Source: Shewanella xiamenensis (GTDB lineage Bacteria > Pseudomonadota > Gammaproteobacteria > Enterobacterales > Shewanellaceae). Taken from it: a stretch of 64,000 nucleotides of DNA. Where the stretch lies: contig NZ_BMOP01000008.1 of the NCBI RefSeq assembly GCF_014647135.1, positions 118,830 to 182,829 of the forward strand, in the 5' to 3' direction. Below are positions 18,172-26,644 of this stretch, in pieces (within the stretch, counting starts at the first letter, position 1; each line of letters starts with the position of its first letter). A program made the translations under genes and the position numbers. Under the pieces are notes generated by a model. That model searched no databases. It saw nothing but the letters and a program-made list of their open reading frames with translations, and had not been told where the DNA came from.

Positions 18172-18897
18172 TTAAAACCCCTTTGCTTTGGTCTCGGTGT
18201 AAAGCCTATCCTGCTCACCGGAGTCAATGATTTTTTTATGTTCAATATCAAAATGTTGCTTTAGCATTTGTCCTTTTTCGGTATTGGCAAAGGCAAAAAA
18301 AGTTTCTGCATTTAACACGCCTTGGATAATCACAAACGTTTGTGGTGCCCTCAGTTTAGGAATGAGCGCCTCCATATTCTTTTTGTAATCCAGTACGGCA
18401 TCGATTCGTCCCGCATTTACACTATTGAGCATACTCAACATGTCGCTACTTTCTTCGTAAAACATCGGTATGGAGGTCAGCATATTGTAACGATAAGCCA
18501 GCATGGCTTGGACTCGCTTATGGGATAAACTCTCCATCCCTGCCCAAGTTGCTGCAATTTGAGGCGTTACTGCGGCATCAATTGAATCAAGCTCAACGGC
18601 ATTTTCACTCAGTAGGCTATTTTTCACATCGCCTTTGTACACGCTGAGAACCATATCAACCCGTCCGCTTTCAATCAGATATAAGGTACGAGCAAAAGGC
18701 ATAAACTGCACATCGACCTGCCATTCCGGTGATGGAAAGACACGCCTGAGGAGATCAAAGTAGTAACCCGTCTCATCAGGATTAGCAAAACCTTCCCAAG
18801 AGGCTGTGACAAGATGCACCACGACCGGCTTATTGGGAGTCGCGAAAGCACAGAAACTCAATAAGCTAACACACAAGGCGGCAAAAAATAATCTCAT
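18172..18897 (-). CDS. Periplasmic solute-binding protein, family 3-like
   Basis: A 241-residue protein with a signal peptide (about 1-20, ending CAFA). It then has a fold typical of extracellular amino-acid-type binding proteins: TASWEGFANPDETGYYFDLL near the N-terminus and ARTLYLIESGRVDMVLSVYK in the first lobe. No transporter genes are adjacent, so it may be a stand-alone sensor or orphan binding protein. It ends 24 bases from the menF stop (convergent). Ligand unknown. Confidence 0.7.
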   Translation of the reverse strand: MRLFFAALCVSLLSFCAFATPNKPVVVHLVTASWEGFANPDETGYYFDLLRRVFPSPEWQVDVQFMPFARTLYLIESGRVDMVLSVYKGDVKNSLLSENAVELDSIDAAVTPQIAATWAGMESLSHKRVQAMLAYRYNMLTSIPMFYEESSDMLSMLNSVNAGRIDAVLDYKKNMEALIPKLRAPQTFVIIQGVLNAETFFAFANTEKGQMLKQHFDIEHKKIIDSGEQDRLYTETKAKGF

Positions 18898-19001
18898 CGG
18901 TTTCTCCTAACATTTCTTAAAAGTGTAGGACAATTTCGATCCCTATGCCTTAGGTTTGCGCTGTATTCGCGGCTAAATTGCTTGAAATATAAACCGTAAG
19001 C

Positions 19002-19029
19002 TTGCATCTTCAAACATGGTCACTATAAT
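19002..19029 (+). promoter_or_regulatory. Promoter of yhhQ
   Basis: TTGCAT (19002-19007), a 16-base spacer and TATAAT (19024-19029). Transcription from about 19036 would give a 90-base leader containing the preQ1 element. Confidence 0.55.
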
Positions 19030-19082
19030 GGCGGCCCGATTTCAGCACGCTGGAACGGGATAAAATAACAGCAGACGATTTA

Positions 19083-19119
19083 GCGGGTTCCCTCACCCCG
19101 CCCTACACAACTAAAAAGG
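19083..19119 (+). promoter_or_regulatory. preQ1-I riboswitch controlling yhhQ translation
   Basis: Stem P1 is GCGGG (19083-19087) with CCCGC (19097-19101). The 5' strand continues as GGGTTC, the conserved start of the class I aptamer. The A-rich tail ACACAACTAAAAAGG contains the conserved ACTA. Its final AGG can pair with CCT in the loop to form the P2 pseudoknot. AAGG (19116-19119) is also the Shine-Dalgarno sequence 6 bases before the yhhQ ATG, so ligand binding should hide it. preQ1 sensing before a queuosine-precursor transporter is a known arrangement. Confidence 0.75.
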
Positions 19120-19125
19120 CCACAT

Positions 19126-19785
19126 ATGTTAATGTTAACCCCTGCGCAGCTTCGCCGCGCACTCCTGCTATTAGTGGGATTTCACATACTGATTATTTGC
19201 CTAAGCAACTACTTGGTACAACTGCCGTTTCAATTGTTTGGTTATCACACCACTTGGGGCGCGTTTAGTTTTCCTTTTGTTTACCTTGCAACCGATCTAA
19301 CGGTGCGCATTTTTGGACAAACACCCGCTCGAAGCATCATCCTCAAGGCCATGGTGCCCGCACTGATGATTTCCTATGTTATGGGAGTCGTATTCCATCA
19401 GGGTAGCTTCCAAGGGATGGACTCCTTAAGCCAATGGAACACCTTTGTGTTTCGTATTGCGTTTGCCAGCTTTGCGGCTTATTTGATTGGTCAGCTGATG
19501 GATATCACTGTATTCGCCCGTCTGCGCCAAAGCCGTTCATGGTGGGTCGCGCCTGCGGCATCGACGATTGTTGGTAATTTAGTCGATACCTTAGTGTTCT
19601 TCAGCATCGCTTTTTATGCTTCAACAGACAGCTTTATGGCCGCCAACTGGCCTGAAATTGCCACTGTCGATTACAGCTTTAAATTGCTTGTTAGCCTAGG
19701 GCTATTCTTGCCCGCCTACGGTGTGCTACTGAAAGTGTTACAAGACAAGATATTGCAAACCAGCCCACAAAAATCATTTTCCTGA
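19126..19785 (+). CDS. yhhQ: Queuosine precursor transporter YhhQ
   Basis: A 219-residue membrane protein of the VUT/COG1738 family, which imports 7-cyano- or 7-aminomethyl-7-deazaguanine for queuosine-tRNA synthesis. About six helices; motifs typical of the family include FPFVYLATDLTVRIFGQTPAR and the region FAAYLIGQLMDITVFARLRQ. AAGG lies 6 bases before the ATG and is part of a preQ1-I riboswitch, which supports the assignment. Confidence 0.9.
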   Translation: MLMLTPAQLRRALLLLVGFHILIICLSNYLVQLPFQLFGYHTTWGAFSFPFVYLATDLTVRIFGQTPARSIILKAMVPALMISYVMGVVFHQGSFQGMDSLSQWNTFVFRIAFASFAAYLIGQLMDITVFARLRQSRSWWVAPAASTIVGNLVDTLVFFSIAFYASTDSFMAANWPEIATVDYSFKLLVSLGLFLPAYGVLLKVLQDKILQTSPQKSFS

Positions 19786-19832
19786 TTAACTCAACTGGCC
19801 AGACCTGTTATAATTTGAACAGTTTTTATTCG

Positions 19833-19870
19833 GCCCCAATGCGTTTGATACGCTATTGGGGCTGATTTTT
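19833..19870 (+). terminator. Terminator between yhhQ and the acetyltransferase gene
   Basis: GCCCCAAT (19833-19840) pairs with ATTGGGGC (19855-19862), followed by TGATTTTT. The next gene's ribosome-binding site comes immediately after, so it could also act as an attenuator. Confidence 0.65.
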
Positions 19871-19883
19871 GTGAGAGAAAATT

Positions 19884-20351
19884 ATGTATTCAATTGAAAT
19901 CAAAGCAATCACAACTCTGACTCCCGAGTTAGCCATACAACTCATCGAACTAAGTAAGCAAATACCTGAGCTCGACCGTCCATTGACGCCAGACACCTTA
20001 ACGGCACGGCTTTCAGGCAAGACTTGCTTGATTCTCCTAGCCTATGTGGAAGGCGAACTGGCGGGGTTCAAGCTGGGATACGAACAGGAAAAAGGGATTT
20101 TTTACAGTTGGTTAGGTGGCGTTGCGACAGACTTTAGACGTTTAGGATTAGCACAAAGCCTACTGGAATACCAAGAGAAATGGGCCAGCCTCCAAGGCTA
20201 TAACCATATTCAGGTTAAAACCATGAATCGTTTCCCTGCAATGCTCAATCTGTTGATTAGAAACCAATATTTAATTACCGAGCTAAATGCCGATCCTCAG
20301 AGTTTGATCAACCATAAATTACATTTAAGCAAGTCTATTGTGGCTGCATAA
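19884..20351 (+). CDS. GNAT family N-acetyltransferase
   Basis: A 155-residue protein with the GNAT core. GELAGFKLGYEQEKGIFYSW forms the central strands, and VATDFRRLGLAQSLLEYQEK holds the acetyl-CoA pyrophosphate loop (R-x-x-G-L-A, close to the R/Q-x-x-G-x-G/A consensus). VKTMNRFPAMLNLLIRNQY follows. GAGAG lies upstream of the ATG. Acceptor substrate unknown. Confidence 0.8.
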   Translation: MYSIEIKAITTLTPELAIQLIELSKQIPELDRPLTPDTLTARLSGKTCLILLAYVEGELAGFKLGYEQEKGIFYSWLGGVATDFRRLGLAQSLLEYQEKWASLQGYNHIQVKTMNRFPAMLNLLIRNQYLITELNADPQSLINHKLHLSKSIVAA

Positions 20352-20393
20352 ATATACCATAGATAAAAATATGCATTTTTTGCAATAAATAGC

Positions 20394-20422
20394 TTGCAAA
20401 CACAATTGAGAATGATTATCGT
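20394..20422 (+). promoter_or_regulatory. Promoter of the RyhB-like RNA
   Basis: TTGCAA (20394-20399), a 17-base spacer and TATCGT (20417-20422). The Fur box covers the spacer and -10, as expected for iron repression. Confidence 0.5.
20407..20421. promoter_or_regulatory. Fur box
   Basis: TGAGAATGATTATCG matches the 7-1-7 Fur consensus TGATAATNATTATCA at 13 of 15 positions. It overlaps the promoter of the RyhB-like RNA. Confidence 0.75.
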
Positions 20423-20428
20423 TAACTT

Positions 20429-20555
20429 GCGTTCCAAAACTCATCTTTAACACCGATGACTGGTAATCTGACGTTGTTAAAGTGCTCCTGAGTTTGCAAG
20501 CACGACATTGCTCACACACTCTTTTGTGGCCGGATTCATCATCCGGCTTTTTTTT
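20429..20555 (+). ncRNA. ryhB: RyhB iron-responsive small RNA
   Basis: The core AAGCACGACATTGCTCACA (20498-20516) is identical to the conserved pairing core of enterobacterial RyhB as I recall it. It ends in a strong Rho-independent terminator, GCCGGAT-TCATC-ATCCGGC with eight T (20529-20555). A near-consensus Fur box overlaps the promoter just upstream. RyhB acts with Hfq to shut down mRNAs for iron-using proteins when iron is scarce. The 5' end is placed about 7 bases after the -10 and is approximate. The length of about 127 bases is longer than the roughly 90 of E. coli. Confidence 0.8.
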
Positions 20556-20607
20556 GCTTGTTATTCAATAAAGCTCTTTGAACCTTATACTTAACTCGCG
20601 CAGAATT

Positions 20608-22737
20608 TTAGATTTCACCATTATGTCCAGAAAAATGTAAGCCATCGTAAAGGTTGTTTTGTTGATCTTCCTTAGCCTCGTGATACAAGCCAATGGTGAA
20701 GATTGAGCCTTTACCTAATACAGAGCTCACCTCTATGGTGCCACCGATGCGCTTAATAATACCGTAGCTGAGCGACAGCCCAAGACCAGTGCCATCTTTA
20801 CGCGTGGTATAGAAAGGATCAAAAATCCGCCCCAATTGCTCAGGCTCAATCCCAGACCCTTCGTCTTCAACCTCGATTTTGACGCCAATCGGCATATCTT
20901 GCTGCACCCAATCATAAGTGCGAACCCAAATGCGTCCCTTACCATCCATCGCATGGGCTGCGTTCACCACAAGGTTAATCAGTACTTGCAGTAACTGCGG
21001 GCGATTGACCTGAACAGGGCAACTGGCGTTCAGTTCCGTTATCAGCACAACTTCTTGCTTTTGAATTGAATGCCGCACTAATACCAGCATTTCCTCAATG
21101 ATCGGCGTGATAGGGTGCATCTCTAAGGGAGCGTTAAACTCTCCCGGGCGACTATATTGCAGCAGGCTACGGATAATAGTGCTTATACGACCAACCTGCT
21201 GAATAACTAGATCAATTTCTTCTTTTACGACGTCGGCATTATCACCCAGCTCATAGCGCAGTAACTCCATATTGCCGAGGATAACAGCGGTCGGATTATT
21301 GATTTCGTGTGCAATACCAGCGGTTAACTCTCCTAGAGCGGTCAACTTTTCATTAGTCACTAACTGCTGGCGTGTCTCATTGAGTAAAGCGACGTTACGC
21401 TGTAGCTCTAAGGTCTTATCTTGCAGGCTACGAGTGCGCTCTTCGACCTTCATTTCGAGCTGTTCGGCAGCGGCCTGAATTTGCGCGTTGCGCCGCTGCA
21501 ATAGGTCGAGCATACGGTCGAACTGCTCGGCAAGATTCGACAACTCGTTATCCCTATCTAACCCCAAGGCACCAATACGCACATTGCGCCCAGACTGCAC
21601 GGCTTGCACCACATGGTGAATCCGCTCAATCGGCTGCAATAAACTGTAGGCACCGCGGTAAACCAGCAAACCTGAAATAAGCAGCACTAACATCAGAATG
21701 GTACCTAACTCAATGATATTAAGCAGGTAGTTATGAATAAAAGGTGACTCCGAAAAACCGGTGTAAATCATCCCAATTCGTTGTCCACGGACATCTTCTA
21801 ACGGCGCATAGGCAGAAATAAACCAATCATTGTACACAAACGCCCTATCGACCCATAACTCTCCGTGATTTAACACTTTTTCTCGCACTTCCTCCGAGAC
21901 CAAACTCCCCAGCGCACGCCCTTGGGATTCATTCGGCTGTGGAAAAAAATGCAAAGGAACGTTAGTCGATACCCGAATATTATCGAGAAAAATCGTCACA
22001 GTACCAATTGAACGTTCGGGCAAGGTGCCCTTGTCGTAGACAAGATCGCGGATATGATCAACGATGCGGGTGTCGCGGTTAAATAACACCCCGCCGTCGA
22101 GATACCATGCCACTTTGCCTTCAGTATCGGGGATCGGCAACAAGCTACGGCTGAGCAAACCACGGTCCTCAACTTGCTTATTGGGACTTTGTGCCCGCAA
22201 GGTCGCTAACAGTGGAATACTCGCTCTTTGCGCTAAATCAGGGTCAATCCGCGCCAAACGTTCACGAGATAACACCATCAGTCCCGAATAAGGCAACATT
22301 CCACCCATTTTCGGTAAAATCTGTCGTAAGTCAGGATCAGCCGCCGCTTCAGCGACACTGACCAGCCGCAAAAAGTCTAAATCGAGTTGCTGCTTTTGCT
22401 CATCAAGAAAACTATCTATGCTCGTCCTATGATCTAATGCACCACTGAGGATCGGCCTAAAATCATTCTGGAATGTCCATGAGGTCATCACTCTTTCTAG
22501 CTGTTTTTCTTGGCGAACTTGCACCTGTTGCAGGGTATTTTCAGCCACAGCCAAATCGGCTTTGACCTTCATAAACAGTTGCTTACCTGTATAGCTGATA
22601 TTCCAGTAGATCGTGATAAACACTAAACTCACCAAAGTGAGCAAAATCGGCAGCAATGTGAGGATCAAAATGCGATAACGCACTTTAGCCTGCATTTGCT
22701 GCCAACTAACTCCAAAAAAGTGAGTAAAAAAAGACAC
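20608..22737 (-). CDS. Sensor histidine kinase of the pair divergent from tupABC
   Basis: A 709-residue membrane kinase: TM1 about 24-46, a large periplasmic Cache-like sensor (about 47-335), TM2 about 338-362, HAMP, coiled coil (about 420-465), HisKA and HATPase. The phospho-acceptor His477 lies in GELTAGIAHEINNPTAVILG. N-box NLVVNAAHAMD and G-boxes DEGSGI and GTGLGLSLSYG are intact. It starts directly after the regulator stop with no gap. The partner is the sigma-54 activator at 22738. The signal is unknown; context suggests tungstate/molybdate status, which is inference. Confidence 0.85.
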   Translation of the reverse strand: MSFFTHFFGVSWQQMQAKVRYRILILTLLPILLTLVSLVFITIYWNISYTGKQLFMKVKADLAVAENTLQQVQVRQEKQLERVMTSWTFQNDFRPILSGALDHRTSIDSFLDEQKQQLDLDFLRLVSVAEAAADPDLRQILPKMGGMLPYSGLMVLSRERLARIDPDLAQRASIPLLATLRAQSPNKQVEDRGLLSRSLLPIPDTEGKVAWYLDGGVLFNRDTRIVDHIRDLVYDKGTLPERSIGTVTIFLDNIRVSTNVPLHFFPQPNESQGRALGSLVSEEVREKVLNHGELWVDRAFVYNDWFISAYAPLEDVRGQRIGMIYTGFSESPFIHNYLLNIIELGTILMLVLLISGLLVYRGAYSLLQPIERIHHVVQAVQSGRNVRIGALGLDRDNELSNLAEQFDRMLDLLQRRNAQIQAAAEQLEMKVEERTRSLQDKTLELQRNVALLNETRQQLVTNEKLTALGELTAGIAHEINNPTAVILGNMELLRYELGDNADVVKEEIDLVIQQVGRISTIIRSLLQYSRPGEFNAPLEMHPITPIIEEMLVLVRHSIQKQEVVLITELNASCPVQVNRPQLLQVLINLVVNAAHAMDGKGRIWVRTYDWVQQDMPIGVKIEVEDEGSGIEPEQLGRIFDPFYTTRKDGTGLGLSLSYGIIKRIGGTIEVSSVLGKGSIFTIGLYHEAKEDQQNNLYDGLHFSGHNGEI

Positions 22738-24120
22738 TTAAAACTCCTGCTCGTCGCTAACGTCAAACCACTCTTTATATTTGCGATCTAAGGTCTTGCG
22801 GGAAACCCCTAAGTCCCGAGCAGCCGCAGATTTATTGCCAGAATGCAGATCGACCACACTCGTCACATGGTGTTTTTCCACATCTTTTAATGGCCAATCT
22901 AAAGGATAACCCTGCAAAGCCGAAGACTCGGTTTTAACCTGCTGCTTCCAGTACTCCGCTGGCGGTTTGCCGAGCAGAATACAGCGCTCAATCATATTAC
23001 GCAGTTCGCGGATATTACCCGGCCATTCATGTTGTTGCAGCTTTACCATGTCTTCATGACTCCACACCACTTCACGCACGCCTAATTCAGCAGCCAATTG
23101 GCGGGTAAAATGGTGGGTCAATTCGACCACATCTTCCGGACGCTCACGCAGCGGAGGAATAAAAATATCCAGCACATTCAGTCGATAATAAAGATCGCGA
23201 CGGAAGTTCCCCGCTTCGACTTCATCCATCAGAGTACGGTTAGTTGCCGCAATCACCCGGACATCAATATTGACTTCCTTCTCACTGCCCACGGGGCGAA
23301 TCGCCTTCTGCTCCAGCACCCTTAACAACGCTGTTTGCATTTTGAGCGGCATCTCGCCAATTTCATCGAGGAAAATCGTACCGCCGGAGGCAAAACTAAA
23401 TAGGCCTTCACGGTTACCTTTAGCACCAGTAAACGCGCCAGCCGTATGACCAAAGAGTTCACTCTCAAGCAGTTCTGGGGCTATCGAGCCACAGTTAACA
23501 GGCACGAAGGGCCCTTGGCGGCCGCTGAGTAAATGTAATTGCCGCGCGACTAACTCTTTACCTGTGCCCGATTCGCCTTGAATTAACACCACGGCATTGG
23601 TCGGTGCCACGCGCTCAATCACTTGCTTTACCGACTTCATGGCGTCGCTACTCCCTATGATGGTAGAGGAATAGCCGATAGAGACTTCGCGGCGTAGCAT
23701 TAAGTTTTCACGGCGCAGTAAACGGCGCTCAATACAACGGTCAACCGCCGACATCATCTGCTCAAGATGGAATGGCTTCATAATGAAATCTGAGGCACCT
23801 GCTCGCAGCGCTTTAATCGCCACCTCTAAATCCGCATAGCCGGTCATAAAGATTACATCGGAACGTCGACCTTGCTCGTCTAAGGCTTCGTGCCACTCGA
23901 TACCCGAGCGACCGGGTAAGCGGATATCGACAATCAGCAAGTCGAAATGGCAGCGGCTACGTAACTGCTCAGCATCTTCAATACTGCCCGCCGTTTCGAC
24001 TAAGGCGAATTTCTTCGAGAGTGCCTTATTCAAAAAGCTACGCATCCCCGGCTCGTCATCGACGATCAGGACTGAAACAGCGGAAGGAAGGGGCTTGAGG
24101 TTATTATCTATCTGGCTCAT
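22738..24120 (-). CDS. NtrC/DctD-type sigma-54-dependent response regulator
   Basis: A 460-residue protein from the ATG at 24120 (an upstream ATG at 24168 has no ribosome-binding site). Receiver domain with DDE at 21-23 and phospho-acceptor Asp65 (LLIVDIRLPG). Sigma-54 AAA+ domain with Walker A GESGTGKE, the sigma-54 contact loop GAFTGAKGN and GGTIFLDEIGEMP. A Fis-type HTH sits at the C-terminus (SAAARDLGVSRKTLDRKY). It should activate a sigma-54 promoter, and one lies 184 bases away in front of tupA. Confidence 0.9.
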   Translation of the reverse strand: MSQIDNNLKPLPSAVSVLIVDDEPGMRSFLNKALSKKFALVETAGSIEDAEQLRSRCHFDLLIVDIRLPGRSGIEWHEALDEQGRRSDVIFMTGYADLEVAIKALRAGASDFIMKPFHLEQMMSAVDRCIERRLLRRENLMLRREVSIGYSSTIIGSSDAMKSVKQVIERVAPTNAVVLIQGESGTGKELVARQLHLLSGRQGPFVPVNCGSIAPELLESELFGHTAGAFTGAKGNREGLFSFASGGTIFLDEIGEMPLKMQTALLRVLEQKAIRPVGSEKEVNIDVRVIAATNRTLMDEVEAGNFRRDLYYRLNVLDIFIPPLRERPEDVVELTHHFTRQLAAELGVREVVWSHEDMVKLQQHEWPGNIRELRNMIERCILLGKPPAEYWKQQVKTESSALQGYPLDWPLKDVEKHHVTSVVDLHSGNKSAAARDLGVSRKTLDRKYKEWFDVSDEQEF

Positions 24121-24133
24121 AGTGCTCACGTCT

Positions 24134-24145
24134 GGACATTTTGAC
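24134..24145 (+). promoter_or_regulatory. Candidate upstream activator element 1 (GGACATTTTGAC)
   Basis: An imperfect GACA-N3-TGTC repeat about 170 bases upstream of the sigma-54 promoter and 14 bases upstream of the regulator gene. It could serve autoregulation as well as activation. Confidence 0.35.
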
Positions 24146-24215
24146 TCAATTGCGACCAATTCTAGCATTGAAACTAGACGAATAGGTCACTATGAACCAT
24201 CAGAAGCATGCGCTG

Positions 24216-24227
24216 GGACAATTTGTC
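24216..24227 (+). promoter_or_regulatory. Candidate upstream activator element 2 (GGACAATTTGTC)
   Basis: A perfect GACA-N3-TGTC inverted repeat, about 90 bases upstream of the sigma-54 -24 element. That is a typical distance for enhancer-binding proteins. Confidence 0.4.
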
Positions 24228-24303
24228 TGTAAACTATTTGCTGAGCCTGGGATCGAGCTCACAATTTAGATCATGCTGTGAAGGTAAATGCACCATTATT
24301 GGT

Positions 24304-24320
24304 TTGGCATCCTATTTGCT
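24304..24320 (+). promoter_or_regulatory. Sigma-54 promoter of the tup-mob-moa operon
   Basis: TTGGCATCCTATTTGCT fits the -24/-12 consensus (TTGGCAC-N4/5-TTGCT) with the GG and GC doublets at the required 12-base separation. The only clear deviation is T for C after TTGGCA. It lies 85 bases before the tupA ATG, downstream of a gene for a sigma-54 activator. Confidence 0.65.
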
Positions 24321-24404
24321 TTCCATCGAACGCATTACAATTTACGGAATCTCCCACTCAGTAGGCAATTGAGTCGGACCCCTATTTTTCGCCAAGGAGT
24401 ATCC

Positions 24405-25229
24405 ATGCTAAACGTGAAATCCCACATGAAATCTTTACTAGGCTTAGTTGTTGCAGCCAGTATGCTCACAGTGTTACCCGCTCAATCGGCTGAAGTGATT
24501 AAGTTAGCCACCACGACCAGTACTGAAAACTCTGGTCTGTTACAAGAATTACTGCCTAAGTTTGAAAGTGCAACAGGCTATAAAGTACAAGTTATCGCCA
24601 CTGGTACAGGTAAAGCACTGAAACTAGGTGAGCAAGGCGATGTAGATTTAGTGATGACCCACGCACCAAGCGCTGAAGCAAAATTTGTTGCCGATGGTTT
24701 TGGTGTTGAGCCACGTGGCATTATGGAAAACGATTTCGTCGTATTAGGCCCTAAAAACGACCCTGCCAAACTGCGTGAAAGCAAAACCGCTGAAGAAGCC
24801 TTCGCTAAAATCGCCAAATCTGGCTTACCTTTCTTATCTCGTGGTGACAACTCTGGCACTCACATCAAAGAGCTAGAAGTATGGAAAGCCGCGGGCGTGA
24901 CTCCTGACTTCAAAGGTTACACTTCAGTCGGTCAAGGCATGGGTAAAACCCTGCTGATGGCAAACGAATTACAAGGTTACACTCTATCTGACCGTGGTAC
25001 TTTCGTAGCGTACAAAACGAAGTTGGACTTAGGTGTGGATTTTGATGGTGGAAAAACCCTAGCGAACCCATACCAAGTGATTCTGATCAACCCAGCGAAA
25101 TACCCAGATCTGAACCACAAAGGCGCAAAAGCCTTCAGTGACTGGCTGATCAGCAAAGAAGGTCAAAGCATGATCAACAACTTCAAAGTTGAAGGCGAGC
25201 AACTGTTCAAGGCAACCTATAGCGAATGA
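24405..25229 (+). CDS. tupA: Tungstate-binding periplasmic protein TupA
   Basis: A 274-residue protein; AAGGAG lies 8 bases before the chosen ATG. Signal peptide about 1-26 (ending AQSAE). The mature N-terminus has the TupA signature TTTSTENSGLLQELLP, then GTGTGKALKLGEQGDVD and RGDNSGTH. These are residues known in the family for oxyanion binding, and they distinguish TupA from molybdate-binding ModA. It delivers tungstate to TupBC. First gene of an operon reaching moaA. Confidence 0.9.
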   Translation: MLNVKSHMKSLLGLVVAASMLTVLPAQSAEVIKLATTTSTENSGLLQELLPKFESATGYKVQVIATGTGKALKLGEQGDVDLVMTHAPSAEAKFVADGFGVEPRGIMENDFVVLGPKNDPAKLRESKTAEEAFAKIAKSGLPFLSRGDNSGTHIKELEVWKAAGVTPDFKGYTSVGQGMGKTLLMANELQGYTLSDRGTFVAYKTKLDLGVDFDGGKTLANPYQVILINPAKYPDLNHKGAKAFSDWLISKEGQSMINNFKVEGEQLFKATYSE

Positions 25230-25933
25230 ACGAAGGCTGGCTAGCACTGTTACAGCAGGCGTTAAGCCTGCTGTTTTCATTGGACCCCGACGTTTGGTCC
25301 ATCATTTCTGTCTCGTTTTCGGTTTCGTTCGCGGCACTTCTCATTACCTTAGTCCCGTCGATGGTGCTCGGTTTTGTGTTGGCGTTTGCCTATTTCCCTG
25401 GAAAGTGGTTTGTCACCAACTTAGTGCAGACACTGCAATCGATTCCCACCGTAGTGATCGGCCTTCTGGTGTACCTCATCTTGACCCGCAACGGCCCGCT
25501 TGGGGATTTAAAGTGGTTGTTTACTCAAGAGGGGATGATCCTCGGCCAAATGCTGATTTGCGCCCCCGTGATGATCGCCATGAGCCAAGCGGCCTTCACT
25601 AGTGTCGATCGCCGCGCATGGGAAACCTCACGCACCTTAGGCGCCTCTTGGATAAGCGCCGTCTGGACAGTATGTCGCGAGCTACGTATGCCATTATTAC
25701 TGGCGATTGTCGCAGCCTTTAGCCGTATTCTCACCGAAGTCGGCTGTTCGATGATGGTGGGCGGAAACATTTTAAACGTAACACGTAATATCCCGACGGC
25801 TATCGCACTGGAAACCAGTAAAGGTGATTTCGCCCAAGCTATCGCCCTCGGATTAGTGCTGCTAATCTTGGCCTTGATCCTAAACTTTGCCTTAGGTAGT
25901 TTACGCGGCAAAGAAACGCCAAGGAGCCATTAA
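25226..25933 (+). CDS. tupB: Tungstate ABC transporter permease TupB
   Basis: A 235-residue inner-membrane permease with about five helices and the cytoplasmic EAA-like loop (AWETSRTLGASWISAVWTVC region) that contacts the ATPase. The start overlaps the tupA stop (ATGA). FSRILTEVGCSMMVGGNILN is typical of tungstate/molybdate permeases. Confidence 0.88.
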   Translation: MNEGWLALLQQALSLLFSLDPDVWSIISVSFSVSFAALLITLVPSMVLGFVLAFAYFPGKWFVTNLVQTLQSIPTVVIGLLVYLILTRNGPLGDLKWLFTQEGMILGQMLICAPVMIAMSQAAFTSVDRRAWETSRTLGASWISAVWTVCRELRMPLLLAIVAAFSRILTEVGCSMMVGGNILNVTRNIPTAIALETSKGDFAQAIALGLVLLILALILNFALGSLRGKETPRSH

Positions 25934-25936
25934 CTT

Positions 25937-26644
25937 ATGACCCAAGCCAAACTGATTGCCCGTGACTTGGAAATGTCCTTTGGCCCGCGCTTATTATTCA
26001 AAGCCCATAGCCTCGAGTTATGCCAAGGGAACGTTATTTATTTGCAGGGTGACAACGGCTCGGGCAAGTCGACCCTAATGAAGATCCTCGCGGGTCTACA
26101 GACGCCATCTCAGGGTAACATTGAGTTGAGCGGCTTTAAAAAAGATGGATGGTGGAAACGTAACCCTTTGCTTGGAAAGGCCATTTATCTCCACCAGCAC
26201 CCCTATCTATTCGATGGCACAGTCAATTACAATCTGACTTACGGTTTACCTTTTGCTGCCTCAAAAACCGAAGCCAAACGTAGAATTGGTCAAGCAATTG
26301 AGATGGCTCAACTAGGCTCGCTATTGCAAGCCAGAGCCAGCAATTTATCCGGCGGCGAAAGACAACGCCTCGCTATCGCCCGCGCTTGGATATTGCAGCC
26401 AAAGTTACTGATGCTCGATGAGCCGACCTCCAATATGGATAAGGACTCCCAAGCCTTAGTGCTGCAAATGATCCAACAGCTCAAACAGCAAGGGACGGGA
26501 ATGCTGCTAAGCAGCCACCAAAACTGTGCGCTCACCGCCATTTGCGAGCAGCAGTGGCACATTGCTGACCAACAGGTGATAACCTCCCATCAGCAAACGC
26601 ACACAAACTCCACACAGGGATCTTTATATGTCGTTGCAAATTGA
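25937..26644 (+). CDS. tupC: Tungstate ABC transporter ATPase TupC
   Basis: A 235-residue ABC ATPase: Walker [17 protein letters not shown] (about 37-52), signature [16 protein letters not shown], Walker [13 protein letters not shown] and a switch His in LLSSHQ. AAGGAG precedes the ATG by ten bases and the gene follows tupB by 3 bases. Its 3' end overlaps mobA by 17 bases. Confidence 0.88.
   Translation: MTQAKLIARDLEMSFGPRLLFKAHSLELCQGNVIYLQGDNGSGKSTLMKILAGLQTPSQGNIELSGFKKDGWWKRNPLLGKAIYLHQHPYLFDGTVNYNLTYGLPFAASKTEAKRRIGQAIEMAQLGSLLQARASNLSGGERQRLAIARAWILQPKLLMLDEPTSNMDKDSQALVLQMIQQLKQQGTGMLLSSHQNCALTAICEQQWHIADQQVITSHQQTHTNSTQGSLYVVAN

Noticed and set aside
20325..20519. Open frame of 64 codons on the minus strand
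   Set aside because: It covers the RyhB region and Fur box in antisense; no start signal and no family features.
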